The notes: generated by a model from the sequence alone, not told the origin. Positions 47,523 through 60,535 are shown, numbered from the stretch's first letter. The stretch: DNA of 64,000 nt from Rhea pennata (GCF_028389875.1 NC_084664.1:115141466-115205465); one strand, 5' to 3'. Translations and numbers: made by a program.

Positions 47523-50079
47523 CACAAATAGAGAATATGAGCATCTAGAGCAAAGCAGCAACAAATATGATATGTATTATAATCCTTCCACTTTCATAGT
47601 AGCCTATAATGCATTTGGCTTGTTAATGAAGAAACCAAGAAGCAATTCTTCAGAAACTGGGCCAAGAAATGGTTTGTTGTTCTTACTTACTGGAAGAACA
47701 CACATGTCCCATAATCAAAAGAAAAACCCAATAAACAGGCCTTTCTTACAAGCAGTGAGCTTGCTTTATATGTCCATTGTGCTCTGAGGCCATGAGCTGT
47801 TGCTAAGAAAAAATATACACCTCTCTAAAATGTTGCATGAAATCATAGAATTCATAATGTTTATGGAAACTCCAGGTTCCTCTAGCAAAAACGTACATAG
47901 CCTCAACAGTGGTTGACATATTTGAATCTTGAATGGACTGGTGTCTCTGATGAAATTTGACACTGCTGAAATATATGCTTTTGAAGAATATTATTCTGGA
48001 GCCAATGTTTCACTCTTGAGCAGACTAAAATTATTAACATCTTTTCACTCCAACTGTAGTAATTTTAGGTTGGCACCCATCTGTTAAAACAATGCTGTGG
48101 GAATAAAATAGATGATGTAATCATGCTAACCCTGTCATTTTGATAACTAATGATCATTTAATTTTTATAGGGCTGACAGTTTCTCATTTTTGATTTTTGG
48201 GTAAAGTTTATGAATATTAGAAATTGTTACCTTTTGGTATGCCTTTATACAGAGAAGAGAAAGAACACTTCTCCCTTTCTCTTATATTTCTGTCACTGTT
48301 TTTGCAGGTTTCTGTGGTGAAACTAGGTTAAAGCAGAGTCAGCCAAACTACCTCTGACTGTGGAAATGAATGTTTTCACTCTGTGTTAACTAAAGTGGGC
48401 TGATGGGAGATTTGTTTTTGATTTGGCACAGCTTACTCCTCTACCAGGTAGCAAGGATGGAATCAGCCTTTGTTTATAAGGAAGTCTGACCTTTAACTTG
48501 GAGAATGGAACAATCTCCATATTTCTGTTAAATATCATAAATACTGCTATTCTAAACTCTACTAAACAATGTAGCAATCTAATAAATATATCAATGTAAA
48601 CTATAATGGTTTAATATTTTACTGCAAATTATTTTAAAAAAATAAGGATCTAAAAGAATATATTGAAAATCTAAATTGAAATTGAGCATAAGGCTCTTTA
48701 GCCCAGGAATTGATAATGCAATGTGATGAGGTTTCAAGTTGCATTAATCAAATTTTGTGTATATGAACTATCACATAGGATCAAGCAAAGAAAAAATTAC
48801 TAAAATGATTTGCAGCTCTTTAATTTTAAAGTTAGTATCCTAATACAATTTATACTCTTAACAAGCAAGAACAGCAGTTTAACAGTGAGTTCCTTTGTTT
48901 AAGACAGTGTAGGTTGTACGCATATCCCCTGTTTATGAAATAATTATAAATTTCATTAGTTGAAAAAATAGAGAAAGATTATAGCATTAATCCAGGTGGA
49001 TTGCCACTTTCATCTTTTCTGTCATTCTATTCTGTCCTATCTGTTTGTTTTACAGTTCACTTTGCTCTTCAGAGAATGGACCAGAATGCAGCTGAAACGA
49101 GGTTAGCCATTACAGGAGCCCAGAATCTGACCACGTAGTATCAGAATGATTTATTTTTCACGTTGGTCAAACTGAAGTGACTGGAGCAGCAGCAGGAGTT
49201 TATATCTGGTCTCTGATCAGGGGATTTGTTAGCAAAATATCTTCTGAAGAACTGCCAGGTGGTTTCAATGTAAAACATGAACTTCTGTGGAAGAGTCTTA
49301 CTAAATTCAAGACAGCTGAGAAATGGAAAAGAACTTCTATAGCTCTTACAAAGAGCTCTTAGCTATTCTCTTCAAGTAATGGTGACACAGAATGTTTCAC
49401 CTAAATTTCCTATCATAGATCTAGAATTATTCCATTCTGAACGATGTTTTTAAAACAGGCTGTCTACAGCTTTTTGAAATGAGGATAAATGTCTCTCTAA
49501 TTGCAGCATAGCTATTTTGGAGTGTTTGTAATACCTTGATTCTGTAAGGCCTGAATAATAAGCAGATAACTCATAGTGATTCTTTTACTGTTTCCTATAC
49601 CTTCTTAAAAGCCTGGGTAATTAAAAATGGAAGAGAAAGTCATAACGTTTACTTGTGGATCCCTTCAGTATACTGATCTGTTCTCATGAGTTTATTGTCT
49701 AGCTTGTCTATTTGTGTAAAAATGTCACATATTTTTATAGAATTATCATCGAACTCTTTATATGCCCTGACTCCAGTAGAAAATCAGTCGTTTATTCAGA
49801 ACCTACTTGAGATGTTTTCCTAGCTAGACAATAGTTTTCTAGACTGATTTAATCATAGCTACAGCCACATAGAAAATTCTGCAAAAATCTTATTTAATAG
49901 CTCTGCTGTTAAACTTCACTTGCACTGCTGATGTTTTCCAAAAAATGCTGACTAGCATAGATTATATTTTGAATGTTTAACAAATCAGTTAAATGACTTC
50001 ATGACTTAAAATAGGTCTATGACCTTGGAAGTACGTTCACAAGGCACAGGAACATAGCATCTGTGTTTTTAGGTGCCCT

Positions 50080-50625
50080 GCTGCATGCAGACTTTCCAAG
50101 CATAGTGTGGAAGAATTAGGTATCTAAGATTTTGAGAAACTAGATAGTTATTGTTAAGAAAAAATGTTGAGGGAAGGAGATGGAGGGAAATTAGGTACCT
50201 GTGTGATCCTAGAAAACACTCCTGAATTTAAGCCATTCAGTAAGTTCAGTTGCTTCCCATGAAGCTCAATTCCCATGCTTCCCAATTGCTCAGATGGGAT
50301 CAATCTTGTCTTCTGCTTGGTTTCAAAGGCTGTAAAATCAGGCTTTCTTGTTTCTCAAGTGAGCAATCCTAATTAACAGTCTGAAAGTATTTTGGATAAT
50401 GTCTCTCACCTTCTTTTACTGATGTAGTTAATTAATTAATGCATAATTTCTCTCAGATTTTGAGAAGCTCACTAAGAATTACCTTCCTTTTGAGTGTGAG
50501 GAAACTGAAGCAAAGGCATCGAATAAGATGCTGAAAGTTTACAAGGGGAATCTGCTTGAACTAAAAGTAGAGCCCAGAATTTCCTTGTTCCCAGGGGACT
50601 CTAGGACTTTTAGCCTGTAGGCTGA
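50080..50625. repeat. possible remnants of ancient amniote interspersed repeats
   Basis: Two stretches resemble old amniote repeats from memory: AATTAGGTATCTAAGATTTT near 50115, and a GAGGAAACTGAAGCAAAGGC stretch near 50498 followed by GTAGAGCCCAGAATT. The match is faint and the family not identifiable by eye. Confidence 0.3.
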
Positions 50626-52309
50626 CTAATGTGATGTGTCCAAGCACATCATTCTTTTGTGCATGAGGAACAACAAACTTTAGTAACTGCGGAGAAAATC
50701 ACAACAGATGGAAGGCTGGTTGTGCCTATGCGATGGAAGGCATCAGGCAATATTCTTGCATATTTCAACCCCAGCAATCATTTGGATAAGTTTTAGAGTG
50801 AAAAAACAAGTCCTGAAATAGCTGTCTGTAAACAGTGTCCATTCAAGAGACACAAAAAGGCAATTCAGAGAATGCAGCGTAAGGTGTATATACCAGTTTC
50901 TCACTGTTATTTCACATTTTCTGAGGAAGAAGATAGGTCCTCTGTGATTAGAGGATACCTCTAATATTGTCATACTTACAAATTTGTAGGTTATAATTAG
51001 CCAGGAAAAATAAAAGTTCTCTCAGACTGTGACATTCTTTGGAAAAAGGTACTTCAGTGAAACTAGCACTATTATTTTGTTATGGGAAATGTATTACTTA
51101 TACAAAAGAAGAGTAAGATAAATGAATTTTTACTTTCTCTGCATCACTGAACACCCCAAGATCTTCCATCATCTTCATGGTATGTGCTGGTTAGCTCTTA
51201 GCTAGGTTCCTAAAACCTTTAGAAAAAAACCTTAAAACCAAAAACCTTAAAAAAACCCAGCTACCTCCACCTTAGAGGCTACAGAATGTCTTAATATAAA
51301 GCGGAAGTATTGGGTACTACTGGGATAAGTAGGTGACTGTTCAGAAGATGAAGTAAATTAAAGTAAGTCAGTGTAATTTTTGATGCTATATTGGTACCTT
51401 GAGCCACAAGTCACTGGAGTGAAGGAGAGCATACTAGCAGTTACTACACTACATATTTACATATACTACATATATAGTTTATATTACTGTATCTTTCTGC
51501 ATTCTTATTCTCTTCTGTTGTCTTTTGGCTACTGATGCACACAGGATATGGACTTAGCTGAACCCTTAATTTGACCTGATTTTTGTTCACCACTGTGTTT
51601 TTTTTCAACCACGTAGCTTAGGCCTCAAAAACTTAGGACAGGTTAGTAGAATTACTTAGTACTTTTTGGCAAAGTGTGTTTTCAACATTTTTTGCACTAC
51701 CTGGAAATGAAATAAAGCTTAAAGCAGAAATGGACATGCATGTTGTGCAGATATTTTTATGGATAATAAAGTTTTGCATTTCTATGCTGTTGCCATGCGA
51801 ACATCTAGTAAAAGCACTTGGTAAATGCTAATGAATTTGTTCCCACAGAGATGGGGAACAGAAACAAAGACGTAGAGGCTAAAAGGTTTCAAATTTGAGT
51901 ATTTTAAATTGGACACCAATGTGTTTTTAGGATCTACAATAAAAATAATTGATTTTTTTTTACAACTCTGGAATATTCAGAGCTCTCTGCAAATGGTATC
52001 ATTATTCATACAAAATCTAAGCACTTGCAGAAGATGCACCATTTTTCCCATCAGTGTGGAGAGAAAGACCTAACCCTAATAAAGCTAATTGCAAAGCTCT
52101 CATTCAGGGAGTCAGTATTTCGTTCCTTGATTCTAGGAAGGTAGCAACTGATGCTGTGTCACTGAGGTTGGTAAGAGTTTGACAACTGATTTCAGTGGGA
52201 GTTTTGCAACCGATGTCTGAGGATTGCACCATTACTACCATGGCAAGTAATTGCGTATGTGTTTACCGTGCATTAGTTTTCAGTGCTAGGATCTGCAGAA
52301 AGAGTAACC

Positions 52310-52329
52310 AAAAAAAAAAAAAAAAAAAA
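52310..52329. repeat. poly(A) tract, 20 bases
   Basis: Uninterrupted A run about 470 bp upstream of the HRH4 start. Confidence 0.95.
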
Positions 52330-52420
52330 GTTGATTATTGCAAAAACATGTAAGACAAAACAGAGGGACACAGACTTTCTGAAATCTAATGTCACTAGAT
52401 AAATGGATGAGACTGAGACA

Positions 52421-52437
52421 GAGAGAGAGAGAGAGAG
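52421..52437. repeat. (GA)n microsatellite
   Basis: About eight perfect GA units upstream of HRH4 exon 1. Confidence 0.95.
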
Positions 52438-52797
52438 GAGAATGAGAGAAAATATTAAATCAGCCCTCCTGACCTCTTCAGATAAGGATCAGGTTGAATA
52501 AGGAAGAGCTTGCATTTTAAAATACGAGCCTGAAAACGCTACATATTTTTTGCTGGTAACTCTTACACAGGTTTACATGGTTTCAGATGCATTGTTATTT
52601 ATTAAAATTATAAAATCATAGGAAGAAAAGATTTATCTTGCATCAGAACCGTATAATTCCCTCTTTTAAATCACATTTTTGGGATGTTTATTGACTTCCT
52701 GGTCTAGCCTGTCAACGTTCCTTATGAATCTTAACCTTTTGGATAAACCTACGAGGCGTGAGTTTCTTCCCAGAGTGAACTGACCTGGACACGCAGC

Positions 52798-53044
52798 ATG
52801 CACAACAGCAGTAGTGAAGCTCTGCATACAACTGGAACGTGTAACGAGACAGCATCCTCACAGCCACCCAGCTCAGAGTTCTCGCTGGCTGTGCTGGTGC
52901 TCCTGGCTGTCCTGATGGTGCTGCTCACTCTGATCACAATCCTTGGAAACGCCTTGGTGATCCTTGCTTTCATAGTGGACCGCAACCTCCGGCATCGGAG
53001 TAATTACTTCTTTCTCAATCTTGCTATTTCTGACTTTGCAGTGG
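52798..53044 (+). CDS. HRH4: HRH4 coding exon 1 (N-terminus, TM1, TM2)
   Basis: Starts MHNSSSEALH and holds ILGNALVILAF and NLAISDF. Donor GTGG|GTAAGT leaves one base for the split glycine codon (residue 83). Confidence 0.93.
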
Positions 53045-56000
53045 GTAAGTTGCAACTATGGAGACATGGAGTATTTGTCCTTTATGAATTTTAAGAGAGG
53101 CAGGAGTGTATTTTGCTGGGTCATTTTTAACAAGCATGGATAATTTCACAAAATCTACATTCTGATTTACTGCATCACAACCTGTTTTGTTTTTTTAATA
53201 TAACTGAAACTTTTCATTCTACCTTTTTACCTTATATACATCTAAAAAGGACACTGAAAGAATAGAAGAGACTCTGTTCTTAAGTTTTATAGCCACAATA
53301 GCCAGCATCAGAAATCATGTTATGTGCATGTTTTTTAATATTCCACTCTTCATGATATCCAGATTGTTCTGTAGAATGTGTTGATCCCTTCCCCTGTATG
53401 CATGACAACTTCTTTGCCTTGCTGTGTTGCAGAGATTGCTGCAACAATCTGCTCTTTGTCTGCCTCCTAAGCCTCAGTGAGGGCATCCTCTCAGCTAGTC
53501 AGCTACTGGTATGATTTTAGCATAAGCCTGTGTATGGATAAGGTAGTACTCTGAGCACCTAAATAGGTGCTGCTGAGTCAAAACGCTGAATTGCAGCTTA
53601 GAGAAAATTCAGATCTGTCCCAAAGCTGGGAGAGTCATGCAGATGCAGTTTTGAATCTGTTGTGCCTGTGACTGTGACATATTTGAGTCTTTCCTCTTCC
53701 ATTCGCAAACCCTCTTCTGCCTTTCTGTGTCCTGAGACCAGTCTTTGTCAGCCCAAGCAATTCTTCCCCAATCGTAGAGAAGAGCTTTATGATAGACAGA
53801 GAAATACGAGCAGAAAACCAACTGATAGAGTGGTGTTCTGTCATCATATTCACAGTCTAGCACGGCGTGGAATAAATAGTGGCATCTGGCTGAGAAATAC
53901 AAAGTAAGTCATTTCTCCTTGCAAAGGAATATATACAACTTGACCTTGCCTAACTTCTGTAAAAGTGTGTTTCATGATACTCTGTTTACCTCAATGTCTA
54001 GTTTCTTATTCTAAATTTAGTTTAAATCTTTGCACATATTAGAGTCAAACTCATTGATCTGTAGCTGTGTGGCTGCATAATTTAGATTCAGGATGTATAT
54101 AGACTATCTTTAATTTCTACTTGATCTGATTGTTAAATGTGAGGTTTTTTTTAATGCTTGCAGAGCTCTTTGCCTTTTGTTTTATTTTACTTAATCTATA
54201 TGATTTTGACCTTCAACAATTTTGCTTTATTTCTGTGCTTCTGGACCTATTATATAGCATATGAACAGAAATCTCTTTAGTAGAGAGGGAAAATAGCAAG
54301 AACTGTACCATTTTTAGAGAAACGGAGACTCTCAAGATAATTCTCTGTACCTGTTACCTGAATGTACAGTATTTTGAAATATGTATAAAATTGAAATAAT
54401 CCTAATTTTTTTTCCTGTGAATGATAAAATATATACTATAACTTCTGATCAAAGGAGCAAGTATTAGATGCTCTGTAGAGGCAGCAGTTTCATTTTACTA
54501 TAGCACTAATACTGTCCATTCTTAGGGCTCTCTGTACTTCTCCAGTATAGCAAACTACACTATTAGCTTTTCAGCCTTACAAGTTTGAACTGTAAATGAT
54601 TATCTAATACAATCACCAAGAGATTCATTAAAATGAAGTCGCATTGGCACTTGCACAACATTTGGCTATAACTGTTTAAATTTAGATAGCCATGGGTGTT
54701 GATCGCTTGCATATGTTTCCTCTGCTTGCTGTATGCCCGTAGATAATATCCTGTCAGTTCACTACTGAGAAGTGTAATGATCAAGGGCGTATTATCAGAA
54801 GAAATGTTAGACAGTGCATTTAATGTGCAGTTCTTTTTAGCTTTTTGGTTATATAATTTGAAAGATTAATATGAACTCCACTTTGTATTTCTGCAACAGT
54901 AAATTTTGGAGCACTTTCAGATACCATATCATGCTTCTGAGAGGATGGAAGCATGACAATTAGACTGTGCTTTGTAGAAACTAGTTAGTATATTACTCCA
55001 AAAGAAAAAAGATCTTTTCATGTGAATTTCAGCAGCTTAATACAGAATAGTGTTTACTACAACAGCTAAAGCAAAGTCACTCTTTTATCAAATGATACAT
55101 ATTTGAAAAGTAATCGCAATAAACATGATATGCCTTTCAAAAAAGTATTAATGATAAGAATTTTACTGGTTCCTAGAATGTAGTAAAGTGTTCATTGTCT
55201 GCATGAGAATATAAAGCCTTCCACATGGAAATTCCAGTCTGTGTAACTTTTTTTTATCAGACATGACAAAGATGTTCCTATGCTTTCATGAGCACTGCCT
55301 GCAGGGCTGCCTATGACATGTTCATTTGGTTTATTTCTATAGGTGCTTTTTGTATACCTTTGTACATCCCTTACAGCCTGACAGGGAAGTGGTACTTGGG
55401 AAGAAGCCTGTGCAAGCTCTGGCTGGTTATGGACTATCTTGTGTGTACAGCTTCAGTGTTTAATGTTGTCCTTATCAGCTATGACCGTTTCCTGTCAGTT
55501 ACGAAAGCTGTAAGTAGAATATTTCTAATTATTTCTTTATTTTTTTATATATAAATAGATATTTAGACTTCTCTAAAACTTAGAGTGTTTACAATAATAC
55601 TAAAAGCTCATGGCCCTTCACTGGGGTAATTAAAAGTTTGGGCTGAAATAATTCAGCTTTTTGAGAACAAAGCTGGGAAAGGTTCTTTATTCTGAAAACA
55701 TTAATATATTACTGTACCATTTTTTTTCTGGAGAAACTTTGGTGCTTTGGTGTATCATAACAGGCACATTTTTTAGCAGAGATGTTGCCATGGCTATGCC
55801 TTTTGCTAGCCTGTGAAAATTTACCTAAATATGCAAGTTTTCAAAGACTTTGTAGAGACTTGGTAGAGGTGGGCAGCTAAGTTATTTGAAGATTTTTTCA
55901 TGCTTAACCTAGGTATACTAGAAATAAGATGCTTTCTATCATTTTCCTGCCTGCTCTAGGTGTTGTGGCATTGGAATGTGGGGAAATGAGAATGTCTTCC

Positions 56001-58977
56001 TTGAGTTTTTAGTGTTTCCCTGCACCTGTACACATGGGAAGCTGTCTAATTACACTACAGAGGAGGTGGAGGTCAAGATAGGAAAGGGGTAACTGGAGTG
56101 TAGAGGATTTGGGCTTTGGTTATTGTAAGAGTGGTAATTAAAACTAGGTTAAGTCAAGGAGGTCCCTTGGCCTTGGATAAATTTCTAAAAGGAGAAGATG
56201 GTACAGAGAGAGATGTGGGATGGATTGTCTGGAGAACATATGAGGAAATGCAGTACCACGGCGGGTGACTGATGTGTTACCAAATGAGCAATTGGGTGGA
56301 AACAAATCCTTGGAAGTGAAAACAAGAATAGATAGAAATGTACAGTGAGGGAAGAGGTGTTTCTTAATTTTTAGCATTCTCCTGCTTCAGAAGATATCTG
56401 GGGAATCCACTGGTAAATATTAACATTCACCATTTCTAAACTCTTACCTAGTGTTGGGCCCAGATGAAAGATGTTGTCCTTTGCTGTTATCAGTCTGTTA
56501 GCTCAAGTGACGAGCTATGCGGTAGATCTGGAGGTTCTCATTCAGAAAGTGCTGATAAGATGCCTTATCTCTGTTTTCTTCCCCAGTGTTATGGTTTTAA
56601 GGTTTTCTGTTGCTGCTGCTGCTGCTGTTGTTTTAAAGCTGAACAGTCGGGTACAAAAACACTTGTGTTTGAGAAATGGTAATATTGAGAAATATTAATA
56701 CTGTTGCAGAGCTTAGGATGTGAGAAATGTAAATTAAGAAGGTATCTGCAACCCAGCTGAGCCTTATGTTCTTAAGCATTGATGATAGTTTTTAGTGACA
56801 TGATCACATTCTGTTTTCCTCCTCTAGGTAATTAGGATAGAGTGAATCTGGGAGTATGCAACATAGGACAGTTATCCAAAAGATACCGTGGTTCCTTACG
56901 GACTTGTGATCTTTCCCTACACCTGCTGCAGAGCTGGTTGTCAGGGGCCAGTCATTTCAGACTAAACTTTTAGTGAAGCTGCATTGAGCTTCCTCTTTTC
57001 TGTCTACTAAATTGAGAAGCTTGTGGTCTTACTGCAAATTCATAGTTGCAGTTGATGTGAACTGGAGCTGCACTCTGAGACGATATGGTGCTATAAGATG
57101 TAAAACACTAACACTTCAGGCTACAGATGTTTAAAATACAGAATCTAAAATAAAGCCTGTAACACTGCTGCATTGCTGTCTTATTCACTAGTAAAATAGG
57201 GACAACGATGCCCATCATGCTAAGGCATTGCTGTGAAGAAAGCTTTCATAAATATTTGCAGATGCTACACTAATGAATAGCATAGGAAACCCAGTGAGGA
57301 AGATAATAGTTCTGGATCTCAATAAAGGCTGAGATTACAAACATTGAACAGTGTTGAGGAAACAAAATATTGACCAGCTTCTCATTAACTGATCATCCTG
57401 TGCATTGAAAGATGCAGGGGTCAGGAGCTAGAAGTATGTAGTATTCTTACATGGGCTATCAAAAGGGTGATATTAATTCTTGAATTTTCTAACTTTGGAT
57501 GATATGATTTTAATTCTTAGTATTTTTTTAAAGATAGAGATTTATTTATGGCTAGAGAGTAAGATAAATTAATGCAATCTGGGTAGATAAAAAAAATCCT
57601 TCAATACTTGCAATAGATGAAGAGCTGTTTGCAAGGTAAAGTAACTGTTAAAAACAGAATGTTTCAATAAAGTAAGAAATGTTAAAGCACGTGTGTGGAT
57701 TAGATTTTCTGTTACGACAGGAAGAAATGATATTAAAAATCAGATTATCTATTAGTTGCATTCTTTCTTGGTAACCTGTCTAATACAGAAGGCTTCTACT
57801 TTTGCCATTGCAAGAAGTAAGTACCACAATAGCCTTCACTCTTCTCTGAGCTTGAGCATTTCTTAATCATAAACTGATTCCTTAATATTTCCTTACTGAA
57901 GTAGTGATGAAATCAAAACATATCCCTTTCCCCCTAGATCTCAGGTGGTAGTTTAGGTGTTGTAATTTCTATGCTCCTTTCCAATCCCAATACAATCAAT
58001 TACTGAAGCTACCATATTTCATGAACAAGATTAATAGACTTTTTCAGGACTGTACAGAAGTGAAGAAGTTCTTGGTGTCTGGGAACAAACACAGAACAAA
58101 AAGTACACTTCATTTTTTTGATTTTTTTAATGAGATATTTGTTCCAAAATGTTATATGAATGAGTGATATGTCCTTTTCTTCTCACAGGTATCTTACAGA
58201 GCCCAGCAGGGAGTGGCCTCCAGCCCTGTGGTCAAGATGGTAGCCATCTGGGTCTTGGCCTTCCTCCTCTACTGCCCGGCAATTCTCTTCTGGGAGCACG
58301 TGGCCGGCTGCAGTGTGGTTGCAGAGTGGCAATGCTATGCCGAGTTCTTCGACAACTGGTACTTCCTCCTGTGCGCCTCCACCTTGGAGTTCTTTGTGCC
58401 GCTCGTCTCCGTGACCTATTTCAATGCACACATCTTCTGGAGCATCCAGAAGCGCCAGAGACGTGGCAGCATGCAGGAGGATGAACCTCCAAAGAGCGGC
58501 AGCTTGTCTTGGAGATCTTGCCTGTTGCCGAGTCAAGGAGTGTCTTCTTCAGAAGCAGAGGACAGCACTTCTTCCTCTACGAGGCCAAAGAAAGAGTCTT
58601 TGGTAACTGAAAGCTCCTATCTGTCCAGAGGCAATTCTGTAACCCCAGAGACTGATCTCTCTGCTTCTTTCCGTGCAAAGACCAGGTCAAAACTGCAACG
58701 GGACAAGAAAATTGCAAAGTCGCTTGCCATAATTGTGTGTGTCTTTGCCATTTGCTGGGCCCCATATACATTACTGATGATTATTCGTGGAGCCTGCAAA
58801 GGAACATGCGTCCATAACTCCTTGTATGAAATTACCTTTTGGCTTTTGTGGCTCAATTCATCTTTGAACCCATTTCTCTACCCTCTCTGCCATATGAGGT
58901 TTCGAATGGCTTTCATGAAAATATTATGTCCCAAAAAGTTTGCAACATTGCAATCACATAACACACCTTCTTTTTAG
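52798..58977 (+). CDS. HRH4: HRH4, histamine H4 receptor orthologue with H3-like sequence (complete, 3 coding exons)
   Basis: Exons 52798-53044, 55343-55509 and 58189-58977 join in phase into a 400-residue class A GPCR (human H4 390, H3 445). Visible landmarks: N-glycosylation sequons at N3 and N16; N51 (1.50) in ILGNALV; D79 (2.50); C106, paired with C187 of loop 2; D113 (3.32), the amine anchor; D130-R131-F132 after TM3; W159 (4.50); E205 (5.46), the H3/H4-type imidazole contact; P209 (5.50); a serine-rich third loop at about 226-308; CWAPY at 327-331; NPFLY at 365-369. Known role: plasma-membrane receptor coupled to Gi/o; mammalian H4 acts in leukocytes. Synteny with OSBPL1A and IMPACT makes this the HRH4 locus, yet many segments read like mammalian H3. 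Exon structure matches HRH4, with introns after TM2 and TM3. Confidence 0.93.
53045..55342 (+). other. HRH4 intron 1
   Basis: AT-rich intron without a recognised repeat or alternative exon; the open frames inside are short and unlike known proteins. Confidence 0.65.
55343..55509 (+). CDS. HRH4: HRH4 coding exon 2 (loop 1, TM3)
   Basis: Acceptor TTCTATAG, donor GCT|GTAAGT, 56 codons with the split glycine. Holds GAFCIPLYIPYSLTGKW, LCKLWLVMDY and ISYDRFLSV. Confidence 0.95.
55510..58188 (+). other. HRH4 intron 2
   Basis: Contains a short (TGC)n run at 56610-56630 and a faint MIR/CORE-SINE-like stretch near 57180-57290. Nothing else recognised. Confidence 0.6.
57180..57290 (+). repeat. possible MIR-like CORE-SINE remnant
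   Basis: The stretch AGTAAAATAGGGACAACGAT, followed by GATGCCC and later GCTGTGAAGAAAGC, recalls the conserved core of MIR-type SINEs (TGTAAAATGGG with a later TGTTGTGAGG). Judged by eye from memory, so weak. Confidence 0.3.
58189..58977 (+). CDS. HRH4: HRH4 coding exon 3 (loop 2 to C-terminus)
   Basis: Acceptor TCTCACAG, then VSYRAQQG; stop TAG at 58975-58977. Holds TM4 to TM7, the third loop and a short tail beginning LCPKK. Confidence 0.96.
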   Translation, partial: VSYRAQQGVASSPVVKMVAIWVLAFLLYCPAILFWEHVAGCSVVAEWQCYAEFFDNWYFLLCASTLEFFVPLVSVTYFNAHIFWSIQKRQRRGSMQEDEPPKSGSLSWRSCLLPSQGVSSSEAEDSTSSSTRPKKESLVTESSYLSRGNSVTPETDLSASFRAKTRSKLQRDKKIAKSLAIIVCVFAICWAPYTLLMIIRGACKGTCVHNSLYEITFWLLWLNSSLNPFLYPLCHMRFRMAFMKILCPKKFATLQSHNTPSF

Positions 58978-60535
58978 GGAATTAAAACAAAAGACTTACA
59001 GATAAGATTCCTCTCTTGTTTAGTGATAATTTTTTATATCTTCAGCAGAAATACAGGAAAAACTGTTTTTCACTGATGGTATTGGTTGAGAGTGCAGTAG
59101 AGACATGTACTTGCCCTGTTTTTTTTTCTCAACTTGTATCACACCAAGAAAAACACCATCTAGTGCAAAGAAAAGTGTAACAATATTTTGCTGGGTGTGC
59201 TTTTTGTGGTGATTGCAGGTTTGAAGTGCTTTTTTATTATTATTTTTTTATATATAAAAATGAGACAAAGAAATAGCTCTTCTCTAGATAGCTGCATAGA
59301 TGTTCACTGAGGGAGATATGTGTTTGTGTGTGAGTGTAAGACTCCCCCTGCCCTACGCCTTATATGATGCTCATTGTGAGGAATATGTAAGTGATTAGCT
59401 TGTCTGATCTGTCCTTATAATATAGTCCATAGTTGGTGTTGCAGGACACATTACTGTACTTCTGGACTGTTTTCAGAGAATAAATGATTTTCAGTCATTA
59501 TGAAAGTTTGAGAATAGTTATGGAAATTGTCACAGGAGTATGTAGTTGTTACTTTTTATACCAGTACTGTTTTTGTTCTGACAGCAACTGCCTCTTTGGT
59601 CATGCTTACATGATCTTTAGTAACAGATCTGTGCCTGTCTGATTATCTAAAGGTTAGGCCAGGCTTGGGAGCATGATCAGATGCCTGATGAATTAGCAGA
59701 GCAAGCAATACAAAGTTTGTGCTGGATTTATGCTTTTGTCTGGCTGTGAGAGGACAGACAATACTCTACCTGGCATACAGCCTACCAGTGCAAAGATGTT
59801 CCATCAAAATGTCTGGAACGAATTTGAATTGAGAGAGTAATGTTTATCCTTCTTTATCATGTTATTGTGACATATATAGCTTTTCTCTGTCACTGAACCA
59901 CTATCAAGTTGGATTTTCTCTATCACTGGACAAGAGCCATATTCACTGTTCGAGAATGGGATTCATAGTGGTTTGTCTGAAATGAGGGCAGATATGCAAT
60001 GCTGAAAGGTAGATGTACTGCAGAGGGCAATGGAACTTGGTTGTATCCTTTTCATATGCCAAAATTTCTTACCTGGTATTGGGTGTTGCAACTCATCCAG
60101 AAGACTTTTGTGGATGGATAAGTGAGAGTCACCAGTAAATTTTTTTTCCTCTTCATTTATATAATTCCTTTCCCTCTTTGTCTATATGTATAGATGTATA
60201 AAATACAGAAATATAAACCAATCTAATGCACAGAATAATGAAGAGTAATAATTAATTTGCAAAGTCTTATTTGAAATAAATAATTTGAAATTGGCTGTTG
60301 AAATGTTGCAAAAGCAGAGTATTTCTTTGTAAGCATGATTCAAATGCATGTAAACAGCTTGATTATAGCACAAAAGTTAATGACTTTGAGGAAGTAAAAT
60401 GCCATTCTATTTAGAGGCTTGTAACTGAAGACTTCTTTTGCCATTATTTTTTACCATTCTTGTTATGCTTCCATTTCTCATATGGATAGTGTTATGTATT
60501 GTGAGCCTAATTGCTGAGAGGAATTGTGAAGGTTG
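58978..60535 (+). other. HRH4 3' UTR and downstream DNA
   Basis: AT-rich noncoding DNA between the HRH4 stop and the CR1 element. Apart from poly(A) signals, nothing is recognised. Confidence 0.6.
59479..59484 (+). terminator. HRH4: candidate HRH4 poly(A) signal
   Basis: First AATAAA seen downstream of the HRH4 stop, about 500 bp into the 3' UTR. A second AATAAA lies near 60275, so the true end is open. Confidence 0.4.

Larger units (their letters stand above)
44824..52797. other. IMPACT 3' UTR and IMPACT-HRH4 intergenic region
   Basis: The 3' UTR start is certain and its end is not. Candidate poly(A) signals on the plus strand are ATTAAA at 45089 and AATAAA at 47730 and 48102. The region also holds a 36-base T run (47091-47126), a C14-A8-G9 block (47492-47522), a 20-base A run (52310-52329), a GA microsatellite (52421-52437) and faint ancient repeat remnants near 50.1-50.6 kb. 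No coding gene is recognised. Confidence 0.6.

Noticed and set aside
53662-53907. Overlapping open frames in HRH4 intron 1 as an extra exon or gene
   Set aside because: Receptor exons 1 and 2 join in phase without it; the peptide has no recognisable family features.
58183-58536. 117-codon open frame antisense to HRH4 exon 3
   Set aside because: Shadow of the conserved receptor exon; no independent homology or splice context.
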